Assembly (NCBI GenBank): GCA_947493215.1
Contig: CANLQE010000001.1
Coordinates: forward strand, 1,116,001-1,180,000
Direction: 5' to 3'
Length of the DNA stretch: 64,000 bases
Source: an uncultured Sphingomonadaceae bacterium
GTDB lineage: Bacteria; Pseudomonadota; Alphaproteobacteria; Sphingomonadales; Sphingomonadaceae
Part shown: positions 32,892 to 42,251 of the stretch, one piece after another
Layout: each line of letters opens with the position of its first letter
How positions within the stretch are numbered: position 1 is the stretch's first letter
Translations under genes and position numbers: made by a program
The notes under the pieces: model-generated
Told to the model about the DNA's origin: nothing
What the model saw: the letters and a program-made list of their open reading frames with translations, nothing else
Databases searched by the model: none

Positions 32892-35054
32892 ATGACTGGA
32901 ACTCATATTCAGCGCACGCTGCGCCGCATGCCGTATCTGATCGGCACAGGAATCATCGCAGGTGCGGTCGCCATGACCAGCATGCCAGCTTATGCCCAAA
33001 ACGAGACAATCGTTGTCACGGCACGAAAGGTTCAGGAAAACCTGCAAGACGTTCCCGTCTCAGTTACCGCTTTCACCGGCGAAACTTTTGAAGAAGCCGG
33101 GCTGACCGAATTTGCCGATATATCCCAACTGACACCCAATTTTGACGTCAGGCCGCGAGGAGCCACCGGAGCGCTTTTTGCCAACCTGACTATTCGCGGC
33201 CAAACTTCCGGCTTTTTGACACTGAATGCAGATCAGGCCGTCGGGATAAACATCAATGGTGCGCCGATTACACGCGGGACCAGCTTGTTCTCCAATTTGT
33301 TCGACATTGAACGCATTGAGGTGCTGAAAGGTCCACAAGGTACGCTCTATGGCAAGAACACCACGGGCGGAGCGGTGAATGTCGTCACAAGAGGCCCTGA
33401 ACTGGACGAGATAAGCGGCTATGGTCAGTTTACATATGGTTCCTTTGATCGGACAGACGCACAGCTGGTAGCCAATGTACCGCTTGTGGAAGACACGCTT
33501 GGTATTCGCCTTGGTGCTGCACTGACGCATCGCGATGGTTTTGGTATCGGGGTTGGAACGGGCCGGGAATTGGCAGATGATAATGAAATTTTCCTGCGCG
33601 GATCGCTGTTGTTTGATCCCAGTGATACATTCTCCATCCGCATTAATGCAGACTATCATGACGTCGATGAGTCCACTTCCATCTTCCGGTCCCTGCGATC
33701 CGCATCGCTGGACCTTGGCTTTTTCATCCTGCCAATAGCTGTAGAAACAACCGATCCCAATTTTTACGCCGGGAACGATTTTCGCGCCGAGGCACCGTTT
33801 GCCAGATCGGATGAGTTTAATATCAATGCTACGGCAACCCTTGATCTGGGTGGCGCCACGCTGGAATCCATAACCAGCTATCGGCAACAGAATTCACTGA
33901 CACTGGTGCAATCCGCTCCGAGTACATCCGTCACTCTGGGTCAGGACTCCGACCTGTTCGCTCAGGAACTCCGCCTGTCGGGATCGGCGTTGGATGACCG
34001 ATTAACCTGGCAAGTCGGTGGTTTTTATTCGACAGAGTCCGGAGAAGATATTGATAATGTTGGCGGATTTCAGACAACGGCGGCAGAAAATGAAGGCTGG
34101 TCTTTGTTCGCTCAGAACAGCTTTGCAATAACCGATCAGTTGAAATTGACACTTGGCCTTCGCTACACAAATGAAGATCGCGAGGTTCGCGATGTTTCGC
34201 CGGTTGTGTCTGGGCTTCTTCAGAATAATGCGAGTTTTGATGCCTTCTCCTGGCTGGCGAGTCTCGACTTCAAGCCAACAGATGAGACGTTGCTATACGC
34301 CAGCATATCACGCGGCTTCCGAAGCGGCGCGATCGACCAGGACAATCTGGCGACCATCGTCGATCCCGAATTTGTTTTAAACTATGAAGCTGGCTTCAAA
34401 GCAGATCTGTTCGACAACAATGTTCGCTTCAACACGTCCGTTTTCTATAGCGACTATACCGACATCCAACGGACAGCGTTTGACCCCGATAGTATTGGTA
34501 TGACGGGCGTGCCAACGACCGTGCTACGAAATGCTGCCGAAGCCACTATCTGGGGTTTCGAGGCAGAGCTTCAGGTGACGCCCGTGGATGGATTGTCATT
34601 GGGAGCCACTGTTGGATATACCAACGCGGAATTTGATGAATTTATTGATTTTGACGCGGCGGGAAATCTCCTTGACCGGACCGACGAGCCGCTTGGCGGC
34701 CCGGAGTGGCAGTTTAGTCTGAACGGCCGGTACGAATATTATGTTTCAGACACGGCCAAGCTTGGTATTCAGGCGAACTATTTCTGGATTGGCGAGGATG
34801 TCCTTGCTGCCCCGGCTGTTGTCGCGGCGCTGGAACCGGGCGAAGGATCCATTGCATCGATTGGCTTACTGAACGGCCAAATTGATCTCGATCTCGAGAA
34901 ATGGGGCGGCCTGAACGTCGCCGTCTTCGGAACCAATATCTTGGATAAAGAATATTTTGTCGGCGGTATTGCGCTCGATCTGTTTGGGGGAATCTCCAAC
35001 AGGCTGGTTGGTGAACCACGGCAATGGGGTATTCGCGTGACAAAAGACTTTTAG
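32892..35054 (+). CDS. TonB-dependent outer-membrane receptor
   Basis: This 720-residue complete receptor has a signal peptide ending near MPAYA-QNE, then a TonB box (ETIVVTARK), the plug (DVPVSVTAFTG; VLKGPQGTLYGKNTTGGAVN) and a barrel finishing GIRVTKDF with terminal Phe. It starts at ATG 32892, with ACAGGAGGGATGAC just upstream. It heads a same-strand cluster of TetR, amidohydrolase, MFS and CoA-ligase genes, so it probably imports the substrate of that pathway. Its stop lies 48 bp ahead of the TetR start. Confidence 0.95.
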   Translation: MTGTHIQRTLRRMPYLIGTGIIAGAVAMTSMPAYAQNETIVVTARKVQENLQDVPVSVTAFTGETFEEAGLTEFADISQLTPNFDVRPRGATGALFANLTIRGQTSGFLTLNADQAVGININGAPITRGTSLFSNLFDIERIEVLKGPQGTLYGKNTTGGAVNVVTRGPELDEISGYGQFTYGSFDRTDAQLVANVPLVEDTLGIRLGAALTHRDGFGIGVGTGRELADDNEIFLRGSLLFDPSDTFSIRINADYHDVDESTSIFRSLRSASLDLGFFILPIAVETTDPNFYAGNDFRAEAPFARSDEFNINATATLDLGGATLESITSYRQQNSLTLVQSAPSTSVTLGQDSDLFAQELRLSGSALDDRLTWQVGGFYSTESGEDIDNVGGFQTTAAENEGWSLFAQNSFAITDQLKLTLGLRYTNEDREVRDVSPVVSGLLQNNASFDAFSWLASLDFKPTDETLLYASISRGFRSGAIDQDNLATIVDPEFVLNYEAGFKADLFDNNVRFNTSVFYSDYTDIQRTAFDPDSIGMTGVPTTVLRNAAEATIWGFEAELQVTPVDGLSLGATVGYTNAEFDEFIDFDAAGNLLDRTDEPLGGPEWQFSLNGRYEYYVSDTAKLGIQANYFWIGEDVLAAPAVVAALEPGEGSIASIGLLNGQIDLDLEKWGGLNVAVFGTNILDKEYFVGGIALDLFGGISNRLVGEPRQWGIRVTKDF

Positions 35055-35101
35055 AACAGCAAAAAGACGGCTTGAAATTCGTCATCATTTGCGAGGATAA
35101 T

Positions 35102-35776
35102 ATGGAAACCGGACTGGAACTAGACACGCGCTCGAAACTGCTAAAAGCGGCAGTCGTGCAATTTGGCAAATTTGGCTTTGCCGGCACCTCTGTGCGCAAA
35201 ATCGCTGATGATGCTGGTGTAAACCACGGGTCCATAAAATATCACTATTCCAGCAAGGATGACCTGTGGCGCGCCGCCGTGGCCTATCTCTATGGCTTGC
35301 TCGATGAAGCCGTGCACAAGGATGAGGCAGAATGGAAAAACATGTCTCCGCGCGAGCAAATCATCAACAGTGCCACCAACTATATCCGTTTTTCTGCAAA
35401 GCATCCTGAATTGAGCCGGATCGTTTTCTTCGAAACGATGCACGAGAGCGAACGTCTGGAATGGCTGACAGAGAATTTTATCCGGCCCTACACATCGCGT
35501 GCGATTGCCCGCGTTGCCTTGGCGCAGGAGCAAGGCGTCTATGTTGATGACGTGCCTGCGATGAACTTGCATTATGTCAATATTGCTGCAGCCAAGAATA
35601 TCTTCCTGATGGCGCCGGAAATCAAACGGGCCTTCGACATTGACGTCTTTGATGATGATCAGATCGAACAGCATATCGATGCGGTTTTGAAACTGACCAT
35701 GCGTCCGGAGAATGCGGAAGAGAAACCATCATCAGATGGCACAGGCACAGATAAGAATTTTTCCAATGTGACTTAG
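35102..35776 (+). CDS. TetR-family transcriptional regulator
   Basis: This 224-residue protein has the TetR helix-turn-helix LLKAAVVQFGKFGFAGTSVRKIADDAGVNHGSIKYHYSSKDDLW at residues 12-55. A helical effector domain and a CECR-like HPELSRIVFFETMHES segment follow. ATG 35102 follows GAGGATAAT; a longer frame from 35024 would overlap the receptor gene. It is likely the local regulator of the receptor, amidohydrolase and transporter genes around it. Confidence 0.9.
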   Translation: METGLELDTRSKLLKAAVVQFGKFGFAGTSVRKIADDAGVNHGSIKYHYSSKDDLWRAAVAYLYGLLDEAVHKDEAEWKNMSPREQIINSATNYIRFSAKHPELSRIVFFETMHESERLEWLTENFIRPYTSRAIARVALAQEQGVYVDDVPAMNLHYVNIAAAKNIFLMAPEIKRAFDIDVFDDDQIEQHIDAVLKLTMRPENAEEKPSSDGTGTDKNFSNVT

Positions 35777-35846
35777 ATTCGCCCTCACCAAAGCTGACGC
35801 CGCTTCAGGCGTTACGCGGTATCGGGTATGACGTGAAAGGATAAAA

Positions 35847-37601
35847 ATGCTCGATATAGTGATCAAAGGTGGAACCATAATTGACGGATTGGGCGGCGCC
35901 TCTCGCATCGGAGATGTGGGCATCAAAGACGGAATGATCGTCGAGATGGATGACGCGATCACGACTGCTGCCGAAGAAGTGCTTGATGCACAGGGCGCTA
36001 TCGTCACGCCGGGATTTGTCGATATTCATACCCATTATGACGGGCAGGTGAGCTGGGACGACGAAATGAATCCGTCTGCCAGTCACGGCGTAACATCAAT
36101 AGTGATGGGCAATTGCGGTGTTGGTTTTGCGCCAGTTCCTCCGGGCGGGGAACGGGATCTTATCGAAGTCATGGAGGGGGTTGAAGATATACCCGGCACT
36201 GCCCTTTATGAGGGCATAGAATGGGGCGCTTGGGAGAGTTTTCCCGAATATCTCGACTATATTGCCTCGCGAAAATTTGCATTGAACATCGGCGCGCAAA
36301 TCCCGCACGCCGCCGTGCGCAACTATGTCATGGGTCAGCGCGGCCGGGACAACGAAGCGGCGACACAGGATGATCTCGATAAAATGGCAAAAATTGTGAA
36401 AGACGGTCTTGAAGCTGGAGCCGTAGGGTTCTCAACCTCTCGCACCATCGGGCACCGTTCGACACATGGCCATAGCATTCCGGGTACATTTGCAGCAGAT
36501 GAGGAAATCCTGACCCTTGCCAACGCGATGACCGAAGCGGGTAAAGGCGTCTTTGAGCTTATTCCCGCTGGCGTCATTGGCGATCTGGAAATGCTGGGCG
36601 GTGAAAAACGCAGCGCTGAACAAGAACTGGAACTGATGACGCAAATATCACGCGACAGTGGCCGGCCGGTGACCTTTACTCTGCTCCAGCATGCCGACGA
36701 AAAAACGGCATGGCGTGATATTCTCGAAAAAGTGTCAGCCGCTAACCGGGAGGGTGCGCATCTTTTTCCCCAAATTGCCTCGCGGCCCATCGGGCTGGTA
36801 ACAAACCTCAGAACCTATCATCTGTTTCAGCGCCGGGAGACATTTCTCAAGCTGCGCGACTTGCCATTTGATCAGCTTCTGGCCGAGATGCGCAAACCGG
36901 AAGTCCGCGCAGCAATATTGTCTGATGAGAACGTAAAACCCGATCTGCCGGGTACGATGGAAAATGTCTATTCCATGTTCAAAATCGCGACAGCCGGTCT
37001 GTTTGAGATCGAAGATCCGATCGATTACGAGCCAACCGCAGACAAGAGCTTCAAAGCCCGGGCGGCCGCATTGGGTCAGGATGAAGAGGAATTCATGTAT
37101 GATTTCCTGCTCAAAGATGACGGGTCCCGGTTCGCCATCGTACTGGGCAGCAATTTCTATGATTATAATCATGATGCGATTCACGAGATGCTGTCTCATC
37201 CCGAAACAGTGACCGGATTAAGCGATGCCGGGGCCCATGTCACTTTGATATTCGATGGTGTCGCACCCACCTACCAGATGACGCACTGGAGCCGTGACCG
37301 AAAGCGGGGCGCGCAAATACCGCTGGAATTTATCGTCCACAAACAAAGCTATAAAAATGCCCAGCTTTACAACCTGCAGGATCGGGGCTCGCTGGAAGTT
37401 GGCAAGCGAGCAGACATTAACGTTATCGATTTCGATCAATTGAAACTCGGCGGACTGGAAGTGCATGCAGACCTGCCGGCTGGGGGCAAGCGCATCTTGC
37501 AACCGGCATCGGGCTATATCGCGACCTATGTAAATGGTGTCAAAACCAGAGCGAATGATCAGGATACCGGCGCGCGGCCCGGCCACTTGCTGCGCGGGTG
37601 A
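35847..37601 (+). CDS. N-acyl-D-amino-acid deacylase family amidohydrolase
   Basis: This 584-residue protein is of the amidohydrolase-3/D-aminoacylase family: [13 protein letters not shown] at the N-terminus, [16 protein letters not shown] (HxH metal ligands), GNCGVGFAP, a central [13 protein letters not shown] and the late [11 protein letters not shown] metal-Asp block. It ends with [17 protein letters not shown]. Enzymes of this type remove acyl groups from D-amino acids or open related amides. Many sphingomonad paralogues have no known substrate. It lies between the TetR and MFS genes. A CoA ligase three genes on could activate the released acid. Confidence 0.88.
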   Translation: MLDIVIKGGTIIDGLGGASRIGDVGIKDGMIVEMDDAITTAAEEVLDAQGAIVTPGFVDIHTHYDGQVSWDDEMNPSASHGVTSIVMGNCGVGFAPVPPGGERDLIEVMEGVEDIPGTALYEGIEWGAWESFPEYLDYIASRKFALNIGAQIPHAAVRNYVMGQRGRDNEAATQDDLDKMAKIVKDGLEAGAVGFSTSRTIGHRSTHGHSIPGTFAADEEILTLANAMTEAGKGVFELIPAGVIGDLEMLGGEKRSAEQELELMTQISRDSGRPVTFTLLQHADEKTAWRDILEKVSAANREGAHLFPQIASRPIGLVTNLRTYHLFQRRETFLKLRDLPFDQLLAEMRKPEVRAAILSDENVKPDLPGTMENVYSMFKIATAGLFEIEDPIDYEPTADKSFKARAAALGQDEEEFMYDFLLKDDGSRFAIVLGSNFYDYNHDAIHEMLSHPETVTGLSDAGAHVTLIFDGVAPTYQMTHWSRDRKRGAQIPLEFIVHKQSYKNAQLYNLQDRGSLEVGKRADINVIDFDQLKLGGLEVHADLPAGGKRILQPASGYIATYVNGVKTRANDQDTGARPGHLLRG

Positions 37602-37647
37602 TTAAGCAAAGATCAGTGAGCCAATCTGCCGGGGGGAGAAGTATCTC

Positions 37648-38841
37648 ATGACCAGTGATAACATCGTTGCGCTAAAGCCCTATCAACTCGCGGCCTTGCT
37701 GGTCATTTTTATGACCGTTTTTGCAGCGCCCCTGACCATCGCCTTTAACATCGGTGCAATCGTTTCTGCGTTCGATGCTACGCGCACCGAGGCTGGACTG
37801 GTTATGACAGCTGAGGGGGTCGCGGTTTCACTAGCTTCCATCGTCGGATCACGCCTGATATCAAAATATTATCTGAAAACATTGCTGGTTGCGGGCGTAT
37901 TGCTAGTCATTGCGGGCAATGCGCTAACCGTGATGGCGACGGATATCCCGATGATGGTCATCTGCCGCATATTGGCTGGCCTGGGTATCGGAACGGTCAT
38001 CAGTTCGATCATGGCAACCGCCGCACGTACTCCCAAGCCTGAAATGACCTTTGGCTGGGTGAATGCCAGTGCAGGAGCATTCATCTCGCTGCTCGCACTT
38101 GCCGTTCCCTTTGCGATAATCCGCGGTGGCCTGGACGGTGCCTATGGGCTCTACACCGCACTTGCCGTCATTGGGCTAATTTTGATTGCTGTAATTCCAA
38201 ACAACAAAGCCCCCAATATTAGTGGTCCGGCAAAAGCATCGAATGACAAAAAATCCGCCGGGCGGTTCACAGCCAATGCAGGATGGATTGCGCTTTTGGG
38301 TCTGGGGATTTTCTTCTTTGGTCAGGCAGGTATCGCCGCCTTTGTAGAAAGAATAGGTGCTGATGTCGGCATTCCGCTGGCCAAGATCGGTACAATTTTC
38401 TTCTTTGCAGGCCTTTTGACTATCGTCGGTCCCATCTGTGCCGGTATCGTCGGCGCACGCTTTGGAAGTACAAAACCGCTCGTGCTCGTTGGTGTGTTTA
38501 TTTGTCTCGCCGTGATTGGCATTGCGATTAGCGGAGAGAAAATCGGATTCTACATCGGCGTTCCGATGATCATGATCATGCCAGCCATCATGTTACCGTC
38601 CTTTCTTGGCGGCCTTGCGGTGGTTGATCCAACGGGCCGTCTTGCAGGAGCCCATCCAGCCTTCGCGACCATGGGCGGCGCCATGGGACCGGTAGCAGCG
38701 GGAACAATCTCTGACATCGGGGGCTTTGCAACACTAGGATGGTTCATAGTGGCTGTGTTGATCATCGGAATGACGCTGATGGCTGCTGCTACATTCAAGG
38801 CGGATAGTCTCCGATCAGCCTCGCTCCAGCCTGCGGAATGA
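37648..38841 (+). CDS. MFS transporter
   Basis: This 397-residue protein has twelve predicted hydrophobic segments, a central cytoplasmic loop near residues 188-205 (PNISGPAKASNDKKSAG) and the glycine-rich LAGLGIGTVISSIMAT helix 4 motif of the major facilitator superfamily. It probably moves the substrate or a product of the adjoining amidohydrolase across the inner membrane. A GGGGGGAGAAGT purine stretch precedes the ATG. The 3' end is 13 bp from the CoA ligase start. Confidence 0.88.
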   Translation: MTSDNIVALKPYQLAALLVIFMTVFAAPLTIAFNIGAIVSAFDATRTEAGLVMTAEGVAVSLASIVGSRLISKYYLKTLLVAGVLLVIAGNALTVMATDIPMMVICRILAGLGIGTVISSIMATAARTPKPEMTFGWVNASAGAFISLLALAVPFAIIRGGLDGAYGLYTALAVIGLILIAVIPNNKAPNISGPAKASNDKKSAGRFTANAGWIALLGLGIFFFGQAGIAAFVERIGADVGIPLAKIGTIFFFAGLLTIVGPICAGIVGARFGSTKPLVLVGVFICLAVIGIAISGEKIGFYIGVPMIMIMPAIMLPSFLGGLAVVDPTGRLAGAHPAFATMGGAMGPVAAGTISDIGGFATLGWFIVAVLIIGMTLMAAATFKADSLRSASLQPAE

Positions 38842-38854
38842 AGGGCACGACAAG

Positions 38855-40369
38855 ATGCATCCTCGTGTTTTTGCAGAAACCCACCCGGACCAACCTGCAG
38901 CGATTATGGCCGATGGTTCTCGGTCATTGCGTTACGCCGAGCTGGAAACGCGAGCGAATAAGGGCGCACATTATATCCGGTCGCTTGGTATCCATAATGG
39001 AGACGCCATCGGCATTTGGCTGCCCAATGGCATTGAATTTTTCGAAGTCTATTGGGCGGCCCAAAGAGCGGGCGTTTATATATGTCCGATATCGACCCAA
39101 CTTACAGCAGAAGATGCGGCCTATATCCTGAACGACAGCGGTGCCAAACTTGTTGTCACCGACGATCGGGTGAAGAACGCAAAGGACCTTCTTGATCGCA
39201 AGAGCAGCTTGATTTCCGATACCCTTGTCATTTTGGAAGGCACGCAATGGACCGAAGCTATTGCGCCGTTTCCGGAAACACCGATTGCCGACGAACGAGC
39301 GGGCTATCAGATGGTCTATTCCTCCGGAACAACGGGCCGTCCCAAAGGTGTCAGGGTCCCTTTGTCTGACGAACCGGCCGACGCGCCGATGGTTCGCGCC
39401 AAACTTATGCAGCAAAGCTTCGGGTTTGATGAGCATTCCGTTTTGCTAACCCCGGCTCCATTATATCATGCGGCGCCGCTGATATTTTCCACCATTCCGC
39501 AGCGCCTGGGTGCAACAATAGTCATCATGCCCAGATTTGATGCGGAGGAGATGCTGCGACTGATTGAAAAATATCGCGTTACCTTTGTTCAGATGGTCCC
39601 AACCATGTTTATCCGCCTGCTGAAACTACCCAGGGCGGTTCGCGAGCTATATGATATTTCCTCCTTGCAGAATGTTCTGCACGCTGCCGCTCCCTGTCCC
39701 ATCGAAACCAAGCGCCAGATGCTCGATTGGTTTGGACCAATAATTTCTGAATATTATGCGGGATCAGAAGGCAACGGTTCTACTGCCATCGGACCAGAAG
39801 AATGGCTTGAAAAACCGGGTTCGGTCGGAAAAGCGCAAGGCGCTACTATTCATATTTGTGACGAAAATGGCAAGGAGCTGCCTGTTGGCGACGATGGCCT
39901 CATCTATTTTGCCGGTGGGGCGGATTTCGAATATCTGAATGATCCCCAGAAAACACAAGATTCCCGCCATCCGGAACACCCCAATTGGAGCACCTTGGGC
40001 GACATTGGTCATATTGATGAGGATGGTTACCTTTATCTGACCGATCGCAAGAGCTTCATGATCATTTCCGGCGGGGTGAATATCTATCCGCAGGAAGTCG
40101 AGAACCTTCTGGTACAGCATCCCGATGTCGACGATGTCGCTGTGATCGGAATTCCCAATGCGGATATGGGGGAAGAAGTGAAAGCCGTTGTACAACCCAA
40201 AAATTGGGACCAACGCGGCACGGCACTGGCGGATCGCCTGATTGAACATTGTCGGACCAATTTGAGCCACTATAAATGCCCGCAATCGATAGATTTTGAC
40301 AAACAATTACCGCGCCATGAAACCGGGAAGCTCTACAAGCAGGAACTTCGGAAACGCTATTGGACTTGA
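38855..40369 (+). CDS. Acyl-CoA synthetase (AMP-binding, ANL superfamily)
   Basis: This 504-residue protein has the ATP-binding loop YSSGTTGRPKGVR near residue 153, the YAGSEGNG adenylate motif, LGDIGHIDEDGYLYLTDRK (hinge) and the C-terminal PRHETGKLYKQELR with the acyl-adenylate Lys. It activates a carboxylic acid to its CoA thioester. ATG 38855 starts a normal N-terminus (MHPRVFAETHPDQPA). It is the last gene of the receptor-amidohydrolase-MFS cluster. The acid is unknown. Confidence 0.92.
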   Translation: MHPRVFAETHPDQPAAIMADGSRSLRYAELETRANKGAHYIRSLGIHNGDAIGIWLPNGIEFFEVYWAAQRAGVYICPISTQLTAEDAAYILNDSGAKLVVTDDRVKNAKDLLDRKSSLISDTLVILEGTQWTEAIAPFPETPIADERAGYQMVYSSGTTGRPKGVRVPLSDEPADAPMVRAKLMQQSFGFDEHSVLLTPAPLYHAAPLIFSTIPQRLGATIVIMPRFDAEEMLRLIEKYRVTFVQMVPTMFIRLLKLPRAVRELYDISSLQNVLHAAAPCPIETKRQMLDWFGPIISEYYAGSEGNGSTAIGPEEWLEKPGSVGKAQGATIHICDENGKELPVGDDGLIYFAGGADFEYLNDPQKTQDSRHPEHPNWSTLGDIGHIDEDGYLYLTDRKSFMIISGGVNIYPQEVENLLVQHPDVDDVAVIGIPNADMGEEVKAVVQPKNWDQRGTALADRLIEHCRTNLSHYKCPQSIDFDKQLPRHETGKLYKQELRKRYWT

Positions 40370-40459
40370 ATTCTGTTTTTCAGAAACTTGTACGGGTTTA
40401 GAAAAGGCCCCCTTTTATCCAAATTTAATACCACTCTTGTACCCATTGCGGTCACCAGC

Positions 40460-40493
40460 GCTGCGACCGCAATATCCCGAAAGCGGATATTAG
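40460..40493. repeat. Dispersed GTCCGC palindrome, copy 15
   Basis: A B-type unit: GCGACCGC and AGCGGATAT flank AATATCCCGAA. It lies between the convergent ends of the CoA ligase and CadC-like genes, with an ACCCATTGC leading motif at 40441. Confidence 0.75.
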
Positions 40494-40568
40494 ATTACGG
40501 GACCTCACGGCAATAAATGAATGGAAAGCAGTCATTCGAATTGATCTGTGAGAGCGGCTTTTGGTCCA

Positions 40569-42134
40569 TCAGTCGCCTAAGAATTTCACGAGTCCGTCTG
40601 ATCCTCCTATCAGTATTCGTTGCGCTTCGAGTTCCCGTTCTATTCGTTGTTCTATCATTCGCCCTTCATCCGATGACATCAGTTCGCTGAGAAACGGAGA
40701 TTTTTTTAACCAACCAACGTCACGCCACCCCAAACTAACGGCTTGTGTGAGCAGCTGTACCGCTTGATCATTTTCCCCTTGCGCTGATTTGATCTCGGCA
40801 AGGCTTATGCGGGACTCCGGATCGGGATCGGATTCAATACTTGCTAGTTTCTCAGCCTTGAAAAATGAGTCGGCGAGTGCACTATCACCTGAGCGCGCAT
40901 CAAGCGCAGCGAGATCATACTGCCCTCTCCACCCAGCTCCTGATAGAATCAGTCGAGCTTTAGCAATACGACCTAGAGAAATATTTCCTCGCCCGCGAAG
41001 CTGCAAAATCTGTGGCGCAAATCGATCTTCGCCCTTTGCTTGGTCCAGGGCCTCTATAGCTGCCGTTGGTTTACCTTTGCGTAAATGCGATCGGGCAATC
41101 TCCCGAAGCACAACCACCTGCTCGGGATTGAGTGATAGAGCTTTTGCGCGCCACTCATCGGCGGCAGGGTGTTTAATCAACTCCAATACTTGAAAAATTT
41201 GTATCTCCGCATATCGCGAATTGCCACCCGCTTGCTTTGCTTTCATTTCGAGCATCAAAGCTTGTTGCAAGTTTCCTTGAAGTAAGAATACATGCGCAGC
41301 GCTGGAAAGCGCCGACGCATTTCGCGGATTTAGCTGATAAGCACGCTGGTATGCTGGCAGACTTTCATTCATACGTCCCTGGGCACCCAGAGAGTATGCT
41401 AGAGCGGACCATGCATTGCTGTTGTCAGGTTGTTCGCTGATCAAGGCTCTAGCAATCGCCTCGGCTTCCTGCTCCTCAGGTTTGTCGCCGTCAAACTTCG
41501 TCGCTTTGGTTGAAAGTGCAAAGCTCAACATAAGGCGCGCGTCAAAGTTCTTCGGGGCTTCAATCAGTGCCTCTCGTAGCATAGTAATCGCGCGGTTGGT
41601 TTCCCGAGATTGATGAAGGCTTAGTTGTGCTTCGGCGCGCTCAATCAGGATTTCAACGGCAGTTTTCGGAGTTGAATGTTCCGTTAATGCTTCATGTTCC
41701 TGCACAAAACCGGGAGCACGCCAAAAGAGAACTCCTGCGCAAGCCAGAACTGCAAGCCCTGCCGTAACTGTAACCAGATTGCGACTGCCGGAAAACCACC
41801 TAGTATTACGAAGATATTTACCCTCAGCACGCTCAACTGATCCAAAAATTGCATAACCTTTGCCGCGAATGGTGCGAATGTATGTAGGATTTTTCGGATC
41901 GTCACCAAGGGCCTTGCGCAGAAGCGTTACCCGCTGAGATATCGTTTGATCGCTGACATGCTCTGAGGACCAAGTAGTCGTTGAAATTTCTTTGTTGTTT
42001 AATGGTTTAGGGGCCGCAGCGATTAGAGACAAAAACAAGTCGAAACTCAAATCCGATAACTTGAGAACGGTGTCATCACGACGCACTGTGTGGGCTTCGG
42101 TGTCGATGATCAAATCATTCAGGACATATAGCAT
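40569..42134 (-). CDS. CadC-like membrane transcriptional regulator with TPR sensor part
   Basis: This 521-residue protein has an N-terminal OmpR/ToxR-type winged helix (about residues 1-98, ending YIRTIRGKGYAIFG). A single membrane segment follows near 118-137 (LVTVTAGLAVLACAGVLFW). The rest is a long periplasmic region of tetratricopeptide-like repeats (ALAYSLGAQGRMNESLPAYQ, then YQLNPRNASAL). Such one-component regulators bind DNA from the membrane and sense periplasmic signals. It is divergent from the serine hydrolase gene with 117 bp between starts, so it probably controls it. Confidence 0.88.
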   Translation of the reverse strand: MLYVLNDLIIDTEAHTVRRDDTVLKLSDLSFDLFLSLIAAAPKPLNNKEISTTTWSSEHVSDQTISQRVTLLRKALGDDPKNPTYIRTIRGKGYAIFGSVERAEGKYLRNTRWFSGSRNLVTVTAGLAVLACAGVLFWRAPGFVQEHEALTEHSTPKTAVEILIERAEAQLSLHQSRETNRAITMLREALIEAPKNFDARLMLSFALSTKATKFDGDKPEEQEAEAIARALISEQPDNSNAWSALAYSLGAQGRMNESLPAYQRAYQLNPRNASALSSAAHVFLLQGNLQQALMLEMKAKQAGGNSRYAEIQIFQVLELIKHPAADEWRAKALSLNPEQVVVLREIARSHLRKGKPTAAIEALDQAKGEDRFAPQILQLRGRGNISLGRIAKARLILSGAGWRGQYDLAALDARSGDSALADSFFKAEKLASIESDPDPESRISLAEIKSAQGENDQAVQLLTQAVSLGWRDVGWLKKSPFLSELMSSDEGRMIEQRIERELEAQRILIGGSDGLVKFLGD

Positions 42135-42251
42135 ACTTATATTCTAACCGTCTTTGAAGACGCATGCTTCAAGAAAATTCACATTTCTTCAAGTGACCAA
42201 ATCGCGACGATCGTTCTAATCGTCAGGGCAACTGAACATCTGGAGAGTGAT

